Positions 1 through 12,226 of a stretch of 64,000 nucleotides of DNA are shown here, piece by piece. Each line of letters begins with the position of its first letter. Within the stretch, counting starts at the first letter, position 1. The stretch lies in contig CAXKVR010000088.1 of the NCBI GenBank assembly GCA_964058845.1, forward strand, positions 124,001 to 188,000, read 5' to 3'. The position numbers and the translations under genes were made by a program. The stretch is from Carex sylvatica. Lineage: Eukaryota; Streptophyta; Magnoliopsida; Poales; Cyperaceae. Under the pieces are notes generated by a model, which worked only from the letters and a program-made list of their open reading frames with translations, did not search any database and was not told the origin of the DNA.

Positions 1-1296
1 TAATTGGTTAGATTTGCAAAAAATTCAACTTATTATAACACTGAATTTGTTCACTAGTTTGATTTTTGCTGAATACCGACAATCAATCTATTGAGCAGAT
101 CTGCACATTGAGCCATCTGAGCCAGCCAGATCGAGTTAAGTATCATGTGAAACACATCAGTATCGAAATTGGTTGTACACTCCGAATTTTATTTTATAAT
201 TTTATTCTAAAAAAAGCACTCATATTGAGCCTTCGGTTCTACACAGCACCCAAACTCAACATTCAGAGTATATCAGTCACAAAGCAAGCAAAACGGAATA
301 TGCATATAACGTTGGACGTTTTTATATTTACAATATATTTTGGAAAATTAAAAATTTACTAGGTAACTTGCTATATTGTTATGTTCTGAAATGGAAGTTA
401 ACATGCAGGGGGCCGCGTTTATTCAAAGTTGGTTTATTAAGCCCCATTTTTTTTGTTTTATTTCCTCAACAATGGGCCTTTCAGATACCTTAATTGGGCT
501 TATCCTCTTATGAAGTAAGTATTATATATTTGTACATCAAAATAAATAAATAATTGTATTGCATCCTTTTCTCATAAACAGAAATTTAAATAAGCATCCG
601 CTATAATACATATGTTGAGATGCATGCTTTGCATATATTTTACAAACTGATGCAAAATTAAATAACATATCAAGTCATCAATAAGACAATAAGTGACCTC
701 TAATTCTAATAAAATAAAAACATTATTTAAAGACATGATCAGCATCCAAGCCTCATATAAATATTAATTTCACAAAATTCCTTCATTACCAACTAGCATC
801 AGGTACTTGTCCTTCCTTGTAAGTTTAGCCAGACCAAACCCTAGCACCCAACCGATCCGCTTTGAACATGGTTTGGGTTCGCTGCCTCAAAGCTCGTGCA
901 GCTCTTCCCGTCAATGGAACAAATTGACATCTTCTCCAAGAACTTGATCTCGTACTCAGGCCAAGGATTCATCAATAAGTGACCTGATACATGCACAACA
1001 ACACCATGCGCGCGCGCACACACATGCATTTCAAATGTTGAATTATCTATATGAGTTTTCTTCTCTTCTGGCACTGAGTTGAGTGTAAGATCCCTTCACT
1101 GGGCCTATTAGTAAGGTATCACTTCCCGATCTGGATTCCAAACAAATAGCCCTCAAATAATGTAAATACAAACTCAATTTACCATTCATTAGTGTAATAA
1201 AGTGTTAATTTAATTTTACTTACATTAAATGAACTAGCTAGAAAAAAATAAAATATAAACTACTTTCAATATATACATGTACAAAACATGCACATG
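1..1296. other. Intergenic DNA with a trace of a third gene copy
   Basis: AT-rich DNA with no gene I can support. At about 1035-1085 the sequence resembles part of the second exon of the gene at 3136-5594 (compare 4868-4920; both read out the minus-strand stretch around QKRRKLI). This suggests an older, mostly erased copy left of the duplicated exons. The short minus-strand reading frame at 841-1074 shows no known domain. Confidence 0.4.
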
Positions 1297-2467
1297 TCAA
1301 AAGACGGACTCAAATGCCCGACGAGCCATCTCAATAACTACATTCACATTATTAAAATGAAAATTGAGGCATTCCCTAATTGGCGCGGCTAGCTCCTTGC
1401 CGTGCATCAGGATCTGGTACCTCATTGTAGCCTCGAAAGCAGCTGTCATAGCATCACCCTGTAACATACAATTTGAGATAAAACCAGTGTTAGCCATTAG
1501 ATAAACTACTGATCTAAATTAAGTAAGATTGTTTTTAGAATGCCGGTTGCCTTACACATTTTCCATGTGAAATCATTTCTTGGTAATTTGTTTGGCTTTT
1601 TTTTTTATAAGTTTGTCTTTAAAATCACAGTTTTTTAAGGTCCACAAGCTTCTCAATCAATGGATTTTTCTACAATTCTAAAAAATGTAAAATATGGTCA
1701 CCAAGCACATTTTATTAAGGAGATCATGCTGAACGGTTCGGATCGATTGTTTGGACTTTGAAAACAGAAATATAGGCTTGAAGTTAAAAATTCCCTTCAC
1801 CACTCACCATAGCCAATTTCTTGTTACAAAAGTTCTATTTTGGAAAAGAGCTGAGAAACTTACTAGACTAACAGCTTCGTTGGTTGCTAATGCCGGTCTT
1901 ATAAGAAATGCATGCCTCATGTGAACCAACTCCAAAGTCTTGTATGCTATAGCAGCAGCTGGCTTATTCTTTTCTTGTTCACACTCAGAAGCACAATACC
2001 TATTTATTTATAAAGAAATACAAATATATTAGTTTTGATACAAAAGATTTTCTGTGCACTGAAACATTTCAAAAATGTCCAAAATAAAAATAGCCATCTA
2101 TTCTTCCAATCTAACTGGAGGTACAGATTCACATGACATCTTTCTTGTTTTGTAGAGTCATAGACTCATAGGTGAAACTTTGTATTGTTAATAAATGAAT
2201 ACACTGGAAAAATGTGAAGAGGATAATTTTCATGAAGCATGCACAAGAAGAAGCACTGAAGCACAATATTAGAGATTTTGCAAATTAAAACAATGCACTT
2301 ACGGCTTCACAAAGAAGATCAAAATTCTGTCATATATGTGACAACAATTTAAGCCTATCACAAAAGGTAAAATGGTCTTACTGGCAGAGCATTACGGTGT
2401 CCAAGTAGAGTCGCACGGCAGCCTCATTGTTCTCTCCCTGCTCGTTCTCCCAGAGAGAAGCAACCTG
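1297..2467 (-). pseudogene. Duplicated last three exons of the CW-zinc-finger-like gene
   Basis: Three exon-like blocks on the minus strand repeat the last three exons of the neighbouring gene: about 2467-2394 (starts VASLWENEQG), about 2000-1864 (contains AAAIAYKTLELVHMRH) and 1461-1297 (contains MRYQILMHGKELAAPI, ends ESVF then stop). Splice sites and reading frames are kept. Introns also match the parent copy, so this is a DNA-level duplication of about 1.2 kb. The first block lacks the 5' half of the parent exon (RKGEKPLS to LEAVLKFLQ), and no first or second exon is present. It is therefore a 3' fragment. It could only be expressed by unusual splicing past the stop codon at 3136, so I call it a pseudogene, although substitutions have not broken it. 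Confidence 0.6.
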
Positions 2468-2497
2468 CAAGAACCATATATTTTATTTTGGACGTGA

Positions 2498-2960
2498 TTC
2501 AGCATGAACCATATACCTCCTGATCACTCACCTACTTCAGTTCTCTCACTTCCTCCAAAATTTTCAATCATACCCCTCTCACTTACCAAGCCATGATCAA
2601 GAGATTATCTTGATATTTTGAACTAGATATGGTCCAGCACCTGTTAGTGTTACAGCAATGAGGCAAGAAAACGTACCATGTAGAGAAGAAATTATGATTA
2701 CACTCATAAAAGCATATTCTCAAACAGGTTGTGTGATGTAACCGTGCTGTTAGGGTATATAATAACCTTTTTGATGCATTGCTTAAAGAGAACAGATTTA
2801 GCATGATAAGTCCACTGTATAGCGACATGAAGAGAGATGGCGTCGAACCAAATGTTTACACTTAGAACATCTTGATCAAGGTCTAATGTAAAAACAACTG
2901 TAGTAAGGCAGCACAGAAGCTTTTGGAAAGTGCGAAGTGCAAACTTACCACAACCAACCC
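2498..2960 (+). pseudogene. PPR-protein gene fragment, decayed
   Basis: On the plus strand broken frames read EEIMITLIKAYSQTGC, then YNNLFDALLKENRF, YSDMKRDGVEPNVYT, NILIKV and KAAQKLL. This is the typical alternation of P-class pentatricopeptide repeat motifs (NxLIxAxCK..., GxxPNxxTYNxLI). Several in-frame stops (after VYT, after NILIKV and after GCVM) and frame changes rule out a working protein. PPR proteins bind organellar RNA, but this copy cannot. It lies between the CW-zinc-finger-like gene and its duplicated exons. A related copy of the same region lies at 6771-7110. Confidence 0.65.
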
Positions 2961-3135
2961 TAATTGTGTTTTGTACTTTGGACTTCACTTCATGGGATTT
3001 GTGAATATTGCCAAACAAACAGCCCCAATAGATTTATATCATACAATATAGGTAAGAGAAAAAAAGGAAAAGAGTACTCAAATTATGTAAATATAAACTA
3101 CTTTCAATATATATATGTACAAAATCAAGCACACA

Positions 3136-5594
3136 TCAAAAGATAGACTCAAATGCCCGATGAGCCATCTCAACAAATACATTTACATTATTAAAATGAA
3201 AATTGAGGCAATCCCTAATCGGCGCGGCTAGCTCCTTGCCGTGCATTAGGATCTGGTACCTCAATGTGGCCTCGAATGCAGCTGTCATAGTATCACCCTG
3301 TAACATACAATTTGAGATAAAACCAGTATTAGCCATTAGATTACTGATCCAAATTAAGTAAGATTGTTTTTAGAATGCCTGATACCTTACAGATACCCCA
3401 TGTGAAATCCCCTCTTGGTGATTTGTTTGGCTTTTCTTTATAAATTTATCTTTAGAAGTCACAGTTTTTTTAAGGTCCACAAGCTTCTCAATCAATGGAT
3501 TTTTCTACCTGTCTAAAAAATTAGTAAAAAAATTTAAAAAATGTAAAATATCGTCACCAAACAAATTTTATTAAGGACTTTGAAAACAGAGATATAGGCT
3601 TGAAGTAAAAAATTGCCTTCACCAGTCACCATAGCCAATCTATTGTTACAAAAGTTCTATTTTGGAAAAGAGCTGAGAAACTTACTAGACTAACTGCTTC
3701 GTTGGTTGCTAATGCCGGGCTTATAAGAAATGCATGCCTCATGTGAACCAACTCCAAAGCCTTGTATGCTATAGCAGCAGCTGGCTTATTCTTTTCTTGT
3801 TCACACTCAGAAGCACAATACCTATTTATTTATAAAGAAATACAAAAATATTAGTTTTCATACAAAAGATTTTCTGTGCATGCATGCTACCGGATCCTTT
3901 CAAAAATGTCCAAAATAAAAATAGCCATCTGTTCTTCCAATCTAACTGGAGGTACAGATTTACATGACATTTTTCTTGTTTTGTAGAGTCATAGACTCAT
4001 AGGTGAAACTTTGTATTGTCAATAAGTGAATACACTGGAAAAATGTGAAGAGGATATTTTTCATGAAGCATGCGCAAGAGGAAGCACCGAAGCACAGTAG
4101 TAGAGATTTTGCAAATTAAAACAATGCACTTACGGCTTCACAAAGAAGATCAAAATTCTCTCATATATGTGACAACAATTTAAGCCTATTATAAAAGGTA
4201 AAATGGTCTTACTGGCAGAGCATTGCGGTGTCCGAGTAAAGCCACACGGCAGCCTCATTGTTCTTTCCCTGCTCGTTCTCCCAGAGAGAAGCAACCTGCA
4301 AGAACTTGAGCACTGCCTCCAAATATAGTAGCGTACTTAGCGGCTTCTCACCTTTCCTCTGCAATCAAGCAAAACCAACTGGTTAACTTCAGTGCACCTC
4401 TAGACAAACTAGGCACTTTTATTTTTCCAAGGCTAAAGCATCAAGTGTGCTATGAATCACCAAAATAACACAAGGCAATGGACATAAATGCAGGGATAAG
4501 ATAGTATTAATTTATAGGTATATAAATAAATTTACTAAATCAGCAAAAGAGTATCACAGAAAATAAAATGCAACAATAATTAATATGGAACTCCTAATAA
4601 AAGACAGTTCAAATTAACCTTGAGGCGATCAGCTCTGTGCTTGAAATCGCGTGCCTCGTTCAAGAGCAAGAAAGATTCCTCGGACTTATATGCCTTGGGG
4701 ACGTCAGTGGAGTGACCTATCTTCCCTTTCTCCTGTCTCTCAAGAACACAGGAAGAACCTGTACTCGTCAGGATCTGGTGGGACCCAGAGGTCACTGACA
4801 TGCTGGATATCGTCTCCTCCTTAAAGGTTCTATTCCCATCAGAGTCTATGCCTTTCTCCCTCAAGCAATCATCTATGAGTTTTCTTCTCTTCTGGTACTG
4901 ATCTGACGCCAAATCAAAAATTCTTCTTTTGAGAGGGGAATGCATTGGCCTGCTGCCTGCCTGAGACTGAGAGTGGATGTACGGGTTATTACAACTCTTA
5001 AATAGGTCATTATGTCTTTTGGGAAGTTAAAAAGTGGTTGCTTAAGAAACAATGTAAATAAGGAATGAGGAATGGGACAACACAAAATTCTTGCGCTGGT
5101 TCAATCAATAGAGATTTCTCAATTCTTTTTATTACTAATTTATTGTATACCTTTAGTTGAGGCCAATCCTGGCTATGCTATTTCAATTTTCATAATATAA
5201 TTCATAATATTTTAAAAAAAAATGCATAACTCTGTATTTTCCATAATATATAGAAACAGGCTATGCTAGCTATGTTAATTTTCATTGACAGGAAAAGAAA
5301 GTACAAAGAATTGATTACAGAGCAAATCAAAACATTTACATATAATAGCCTTACCTCCAGATTTCGAAGAGGAGATTCTGCTGGTGCCACTCTGACAACC
5401 TGGGAAGAGCAGGAGGTGCTTTGGTGCAGTTTCATGTCCGGAGATGAATTGGGATGCAGCTCCTCCTTTGTACTTGTTAGAACAGCACCAGCCTCCATCA
5501 ACTCCGTCTTTTTTTCAGCCTTTTTAATTTTGATCCTAATAATATTCCTCCGAACTGACGACGAGGCCAAGCTTGGAGGTGACATGGTTTGCAT
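3136..5594 (-). CDS. Truncated CW-type zinc-finger protein paralogue (C-terminal domain only)
   Basis: Five minus-strand exons join in frame: 5594-5355, 4960-4619, 4358-4213, 3821-3686 and 3297-3136, giving 341 residues. All introns are GT-AG. Exon 2 has the basic stretch HSPLKRRIFD and QKRRKLIDDCL. From about residue 180 the protein reads EARDFKHRADRLK, LEAVLKFLQVASLWE, CASECEQEKNKPAAAIAYK, LELVHMRHAF and ends VEMAHRAFESIF. This order matches my knowledge of the helical C-terminal region of plant CW-type zinc-finger proteins (EAxxLKHxADRLK..., YFExALKFL..., AAALAYKCMEVAYMR..., VxxLVRLAMEAIS). Those proteins normally exceed 1000 residues and carry a CW zinc finger; here that finger and most of the protein are absent. 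The start is the first of two close Met codons. The role is unknown; a nuclear, chromatin-related role would be inference by family. The 3' exons are repeated downstream. It could be a young truncated gene or an intact relic; family assignment about 0.6. Confidence 0.6.
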
Positions 5595-5710
5595 TTATTG
5601 TACAGAACTCAGATGCGAAATCAAGATCCTCTCTGCAGTTTGCAAAAATGAACGGCAAAATATGATCTATTAGAGAAATGGATTGTAGTTGAGAAAGAAG
5701 CATGCAGGAG

Positions 5711-5720
5711 TGTATTTAAA
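5711..5720 (-). promoter_or_regulatory. Possible TATA element of the CW-zinc-finger-like gene
   Basis: The minus strand reads TTTAAATACA about 120 bases upstream of the start codon at 5594. This is TATA-like in a suitable place; nothing else supports it. Confidence 0.25.
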
Positions 5721-6060
5721 GGCCAACAGACATGTATTATTGGAAAGTGTCTATTTCAAGTTTTCAACCCCTAAAAATAGAAAATTCAGCCCCGCTCTAT
5801 GAATCATTTTAGAAATCTTGCCTTTTTTAACTTATGGGCTTAGCTAGGCGAATTCCAATTTAATTCATATTAATAGAAGAATAATCATAGGCACTCTAAA
5901 AAATATCTAGCGGTTAATATCTCATATATTTTTAGAAAGTTACTAACCGTGAGCACCCAGAAAAAGAAAGTAAAAAAGAAATAGTAGAATAAAAAAGGCA
6001 TATATTTAATTTCAGCATTAAATTAGTGTAAATTAATGTGGACAGTTCAAATGCACTCTA

Positions 6061-6288
6061 AATAAATACGTTAAATTAATTTAATTTTTTTGTTTAGTTG
6101 GTAGTATAGTAGACTCAGTTAATTAAGATTAATTGATAATAAATTATAAAAATCATGAAAATATATGTCAAAAAAATAAATACGTTAAATTAATTTAAAT
6201 TTTTTATTTAGTTGGTAGTATAGTAGACTCAGTTAATTAAGATTAATCGATAATAAATTATAAAAATCATGAAAATATATGTCAAAAA
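6061..6288. repeat. Tandem duplication, two copies of about 114 bp
   Basis: Two adjacent, nearly identical units start at 6061 and 6175. Each contains TACGTTAAATTAATTTAA and GTAGTATAGTAGACTCAG. No coding potential is seen. Confidence 0.85.
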
Positions 6289-6479
6289 TAACTTTATATT
6301 ATAAATCTTAATACATTATACATATATCATCTTTATTGACCAACTGAGAGTTTGATCGACAACATAATATTTTCTGTTTTAGAAGAAGTGACGCAGTGAA
6401 AGAAACATATTATTTAGCAATTGCAATGACTCATTAGAATGTAATCAAAATAAATAGACAGAAAATTATCAAAAATGAA

Positions 6480-6660
6480 TAAAAGGCCATGGTCTCTGAT
6501 TGTAGCCCAAAGCCCATTTTAATATGAAACGAAGGCCCTTCTTATAATAACCAATTTCGGGCCCGGACTCGCCAGGCCACTTAAACTTTTATTTCAATGC
6601 CCAAAAGGCCGAAACACAAAAGCACCCCTCATTCACTGCTCTGTCAACTGTCAAGCAATC
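6480..6660 (+). promoter_or_regulatory. Promoter-like stretch rich in GCCCA boxes
   Basis: Several site-II-type motifs (GCCCA/TGGGC) lie close together: AGCCCAAAGCCCATTT, CGGGCCCGG, GGCCACTT, TGCCCAAAAGG. Such clusters are common in promoters of plant housekeeping and organelle-related genes, including PPR genes. The sequence downstream is the decayed PPR copy at 6771-7110, so this may be the orphan promoter of a lost gene. Confidence 0.25.
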
Positions 6661-6770
6661 CTACTTGGCAGTTGTTTTAGAATATTAATTTTTCCATTGT
6701 GCATTTGTGAGCCTATGTAATAAGTTAGCAATCATATTCCCGGAAACATGTGAAGTAATTATAACATGAT

Positions 6771-7110
6771 TCAGCATGAACCATATACCGCCTGGTCACT
6801 CGCCTACTTCAATTGTCTCACTTCCTCCAAAATTTTCAATCATACCCCACTCACTTACCAAGCCATGATCAAGAGATTATGTCGATCTTTTGAACTAGAT
6901 ATGGTCCAGCACCTCTGCACCTGTTAGTGTTACGGCAAATGAGACTAGACAATGTAGCATGTAGAGAAGAGATTATGAATTATGATTACACTTATAAAAG
7001 CATATTCTCAATCAGGTTGTGTCATGCAACCGTACTGTCAGGGTATATAATCACATATTTGATGCATAGCTCAAAGAGACTTAACAGATTTAGCCTTGGG
7101 TATATAATCA
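6771..7110 (+). pseudogene. Second, more decayed copy of the PPR fragment
   Basis: About 330 bases match 2498-2830 with scattered substitutions and small indels. Frame remnants such as CREEIM and the region equivalent to LIKAYSQ are recognisable, but frames are broken throughout. It shows that the PPR fragment was part of a larger dispersed or tandem duplication. Confidence 0.5.
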
Positions 7111-10100
7111 CATTTTTGTGTGATGTAACCGTACTGTATCATTTTCTTTATGTGCAAAGTTCTGAAAATATTTGTTACATTTTCTTTATAGAAATATTCT
7201 GATATTTTTGTTAGATAGAGAAACAAGATACATAAACTCTAGAGATGAGAATTAGGGCAAATATTTTGAAAAAATGGAGTATTCTTTTGTAAGCATGAAA
7301 ATAAACCACAACCGACCAAAAGAAAGCATATCCAATATTAATAATCTCTACTTTGTTCGAACTATTATTAACCAAAAATCGATAAAAAAAAATTGATTAC
7401 AAATCATAAAATGAAAATTCGACCACAAAACGAAAAAAAGAAAAATATCAACCACAAATCGAAAAAACATTACCAATATATAAAAATTGGTCGGACAAAT
7501 GTTTCGTCATTTGTACATTTTTTTTTTCTATATAAATCGTTTATTTTGGATTGTCCCGCCTAGAATAATTTCACAAATCCAAAAATGGAAAAATTCAACT
7601 TCAATTGTCACTTCAATCATGTAATTTATGTGGATAATACAAGTAAGAAAAAATAATCTCAATTAAGATTCAACTTTATATATATTTTAGCCCAATATTT
7701 GTGTTTAATTTGTAGGAAATTAAAATAATTAAAACTGTTTTTTACTTGTAAAAGTCGAAAAATATGACCGATTTTGTACATATTTTCTCAACTTTATGAG
7801 GTCAACATACTATTCCGTGGAGCTAATGAATCTCAAAATATGTGCTTAAGTATGGTGAGAATGTGCGTAGACAACAAGATATAATATTGAATATTTATCG
7901 GGATTATCTTAGCCACACAAATTTGTTTGCGTGTTATTATTTATAGGTATTTAATGATAAAAACATCTGCAAGATATTCAACAAGAAACAATTAATTGAA
8001 TTTTGGATTTTTTTTTTAAACTGAGATAAACTTAATGACTTCGAAAAATTGTTTTCAACTTACATGATAATTTGAAAAAATATTCTATCTTTTCGAATTT
8101 CCATAAAATAACAATACATAATTCGGTTTTACGTACATATTCAAACCTATTAGTTCTGATTCAAAGTCGTTGCCAAGTTTAATGTTATGATCTGCTTGTT
8201 TACTCTATCATTAATTATTCCATATTTACTTTCGGCATCCTACATTTGAGTATAACTTATAAATTTGTATTTTTAATATTGATGTTATTTTTTTTTTTTT
8301 TTTTGATATCATTCATGACCCGTAGGTCTTACAACATTCCTAATTCAACCAATTGTCCAAAATCTGAAACACTATTCCAACCCTTTATCCTACCCCAAAT
8401 AATGATGTTATTTTGCAGGAGCATTATTAATGTAATTATGTATTTTCATTCAAAACAAACTTATCATGGTAATTTCACAAGAAAGAGAACTCTATTTGTT
8501 AGGCAGGAATCTCTAGCATAGTTCAAAATTAGACCAATTAGATCGTCGCACCGGTTGTAGATGGAAGCTATTGAAGATTGCAGTGAAATGAGGTAAATGA
8601 AAAAAGAGAATGCGCAATAAAATTCATGTATGTGTTGTAGAATGTGTGTAAACAGTGAAATGAGGTTATCTTTCGAGGCTAAGTTATGCCACTGGCATTA
8701 CTAGCTACTAAGATCATTGAGGAGATCGCTATTTGGGTCCGATTATGCAAGAACTCGGGAGCTATAGGGAATATTGAAATGAGGGATACTATCATGATGC
8801 GAGAATAGTATTCTTATCTTTATTTTTGTGTGTAAGTTTGTGATGTAAATAATTTATTTTTTACAACTTGATGGTCTCTATCAATCATTTCAACAAAAAA
8901 AAAAAAAAAACAGAGAGAGAGAAGAAGATTGCAGTGAGATAGGCCTTTAATAACACCTAGTATGGATAAATATTACTAAGTTTCAATTGTACATGTGAAT
9001 TAGCTTTCTGAAATGTATAATTCATATGCCAAAGTATAAAATTGAAAATGACTCCCCTTCAAAACAAATTTCCTCTGCTGACTTCTTTAATCAACTAGAT
9101 ATATATACGACACGTGTTCTAATATTTACAAAGGATAAAGATATTGACATAGCAGTTTTGGTTTCATGTAATGTACAAATTATATGTAGTATTGTTTTAT
9201 TATTTTGATTTTATTGTCCGTGTATTGTATTAAATCAAAATTACGCTGACAATATTTTTACATGACAATTTTTGTCTCTTTTGCTAACTGTATCCAGAAT
9301 TGTACTGTTTTTTTTTTTTTTTTTTTTTTCTTCTAATTAAGCCAATATGCTTAAATTTTCAACTATTCATGTTACTTAAAAATGAAGGTTAGGCAATCAA
9401 AGCAAGATTAGATATTACCCCTTAATTTTTTTTAAACCAAATCACTCAACTCATAATCTATTGGAGCATTTATTTTATTTTTTGGAAGGAAAATAAGGAT
9501 CTGGTCCTTATTTGTTTATAAATAATAGTTGAATAAAGCTTAGTTTTGAAACTGAAATATTAGGACAAGTTTTGAATCAATGTTTAAAATTAGCACGGCC
9601 TGATTTTATTTCTATATGGCTTGAGGACATTTATAGTGATGGTAAGCCAGTAAGGTATTGCAAACAAAAAACTATATTACTTGCAATATTATGCCGTTTG
9701 CCAAGTTCGTGTGTGTAACATGTGACTAAAATTGTAACCACAAATAATAACAGAAGAGTTATTGAATTTATGTTATTTACTAGCTAGTAGAATTTGTTAG
9801 GTTTCAAAATTGTATTTTGATTGTGTTGTAATATAGGTGCAGATTTGTGTCATGATACTACCGAAATCAATCAAAGAATTCCGTTTTAATTAACATTATC
9901 CAAAAATAATGAACCCAGTTTTTTGTAAGCTGTTGTCCATACGTTGGCCCTTTATGCTGAATGGGCTTTTCCCAAATTGGGCCCAATAATAAACAGGCCT
10001 ACTTCCTATCCCCCATTTGCATTCTAAGAAGAAAAAGTTATTGTATTTCACGCGTGTACACGAGTATTTATTTTATGTTTCGTGGTATACTTACATTTAT

Positions 10101-10937
10101 ACGTATAATTACGGTTGTAAGCCCTAAAAATTATATAAATTTGGTAAACCCTAAAAATAAAATAAATTACTATGGTCTCAAATGAATTCAAAAATCATTT
10201 AGGATGTAGACTGGTTCTGTAGACTCAAATACTGGGTCTGTATTATCAATCTGCAGTCTCAACTTTTTTTTTTAAAGAAAATTGATTAACTAAAATACAA
10301 AAAAGAATTATCATTTCAGTTAATTATCGTAGAAGTAGGAATGTATTGAACAAGTGATGTAGCTTATTTTGAATATTAAATGTATGTCTATAGTACGGAC
10401 AGTAGACGACTAGTAAGTTGAATTGGGTATGCTCTGAGATATCTCAAACATTGTGTGAACTTTGTGTGACTTGATGGAAAATCCCAAATAAACTTTTCTG
10501 ACCTGGGAGATTGTTTATGAATTATGAGCAGTTCCGTAAAACGAATTGTCTGCAGGCTTTACTACGTCTACGTAGAAGAGAAATATGAGAACAAATTCAT
10601 TTATCCTCCAGTCTACACCGTGCGGGGCCTTCCATAGGCCCTTTTGTAGATGGTCTTCAATTATGAAAATATATACAAGTTTGTTGAATACAACTGCTTC
10701 TAATTTTCAATCATTTTAAAAGAAACTTTATCGTAATATTATTTTTATCTTTGGAATTCAAAGTTAAGATATAACTAGGATTATCAATGTTTTAAATTAA
10801 TAATTAGTTTTTGTGACAGAAGGCACATCTTTTCTTAGTGTGAAATCATGGTTCGAAATTTAGACGGAGATATCAATGTTTTAAATTAATTGAATGGATC
10901 AAAACTTTTGTATAGTTTTTATTTTTTTCGTCAAAGT
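7111..10937. other. Intergenic AT-rich DNA, no gene recognised
   Basis: Long T tracts lie near 8288 and 9308, and an A tract near 8888, as left by retroposon tails. A second cluster of GGGCC/GCCCA motifs lies at about 9945-10005. No reading frame has recognisable domains. Confidence 0.5.
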
Positions 10938-11402
10938 TAGGTCTGAATACTCAACAATTCAGAGCGAATAATGCTAATATTAAATTTGTATCCGTCTTTA
11001 AATTAGTGGATACAAATACGAATATGGATAATAAACAAATATCAAAATTTAAAATTAAATCAGCTTTAAACGATACAGATACAGAGCGGATAATTCACAT
11101 ATACGAATATAAAATGAATAATTGAGTTGGATAAACTTTAAGATATAAATATTAATTAAAAAAGTATATTATAAAATTTATATAACGAATAAATTAGGAT
11201 CAATTATGCTAAAAAGAACAATTCCATATAGAACCGATTTGATATTATAACTATCTAGTGGGAGTAATAAAATAATATAATCACTGGAGATGGCCATTGG
11301 CCCAGAAATGAAGACAATTAGAGAGGAAAAAAAGTAGAAAAGAAAATCAAAAGAGAAGAAAAGAAATGAAGAAATTGAAAAAAACTGGAGAGAGGCGCTT
11401 GG

Positions 11403-11600
11403 CGGCCATTTTTATTAATACCCCTAAAAAAAAACTAAATTTTAACAATGCCCCTGCCATTTTTTTTTTTATTCCTGCCCCGACTGCCAGGCCCACTGGC
11501 GGCCCAATTATTGAAGGAAACCGCCCCCCCCCCCCTGGGCGGTCCACTAGACCAAGCAAACCGCCCCCCCCCCTGGCGGTCCACTATGCATTATATTCTC
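11403..11600 (+). repeat. Left terminal inverted repeat of the MULE
   Basis: Matches the reverse complement of 16293-16524 from CGGCCATTTT through the GGCGGTCCACTA-containing part. It has long C runs at about 11523-11534 and 11564-11572. It includes two GGCGGTCCACTA units; the right repeat has three. Confidence 0.9.
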
Positions 11601-11873
11601 CTCTGCCTCATTCCTCATTCCGAACCTCGCGCCCGTCTCCTGTAACGACAGGTATTATTTTGTTAATTTTTTTTAATTATTATTAATTAGTCAATTACCG
11701 TAGCATTACCGTAGCATTACTGTAGCAGTACCGTAGGGTTACTGTAGCATTACTGTAGCAACACGTAATTTTTTTAAAAGTAGCCATTTATTATTATGCT
11801 CGTTATAATTACTGAACAATTATTATAATACTTACAAAATTATTTTTTTTAAATGTAGTTTGTTAAGTAAAAG

Positions 11874-12226
11874 ATGTTAGTTGCACTGTATATGGGCGGC
11901 AAGCTACAAAAGGGTGTAGATGGCGTGTATTACACGAAAGACGCAGCATTTGGCTTCGAGGTTAATGAACATACCACATTTTAGGAACTTAAGCAGATAA
12001 TATACGAAAAGATTGCTGTAAACCCCAACAGGTATGAAATAGAATTGGCTACACGGATTGACAACTCACAAAGGGGTGGGGCGGGGGGTAGACCTTACTT
12101 TGTGAGGTTTCCAATAACAGATGTGAATTTGTGGAGAGCTGTGTACACTCAATTTGAGTCTAGTGGGGTCTCCGTAATGGACATATATTTAAAGAGGGTT
12201 CCCCGAGGTGGGGCTGGACCTTCTAT
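11874..12226 (+). pseudogene. mudrA transposase fragment, N-terminal domain only
   Basis: The plus strand reads MLVALYMGGKLQKGVDGVYY, then VNEHTTF, a stop, ELKQIIYEKI, YEIELATRID, GGRPYFVRFPITDVNLWRAV and SVMDIYLKRV. This order (start of the protein, a PB1-like fold, then the LWRAVYTQ segment) is that of the N-terminal region of plant MuDR-type transposases. One in-frame stop breaks it. The coding similarity ends at the 3' end of the opposing gene, so the zinc finger and DDE catalytic domain have been lost. It lies just inside the left inverted repeat, where mudrA normally starts. Confidence 0.7.

Noticed and set aside
841..1074. 77-residue minus-strand frame
   Set aside because: No known domain; only its 5' part resembles a piece of exon 2 of the neighbouring gene, in a different frame. 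Probably chance in degraded duplicate sequence.
5263..5673. 136-residue plus-strand frame
   Set aside because: Antisense to exon 1 of the CW-zinc-finger-like gene; no domain of its own.
11347..11686. Overlapping Pro-rich frames
   Set aside because: They come from the C-rich terminal inverted repeat of the MULE; the mirror frames at 16089-16485 have the same origin.
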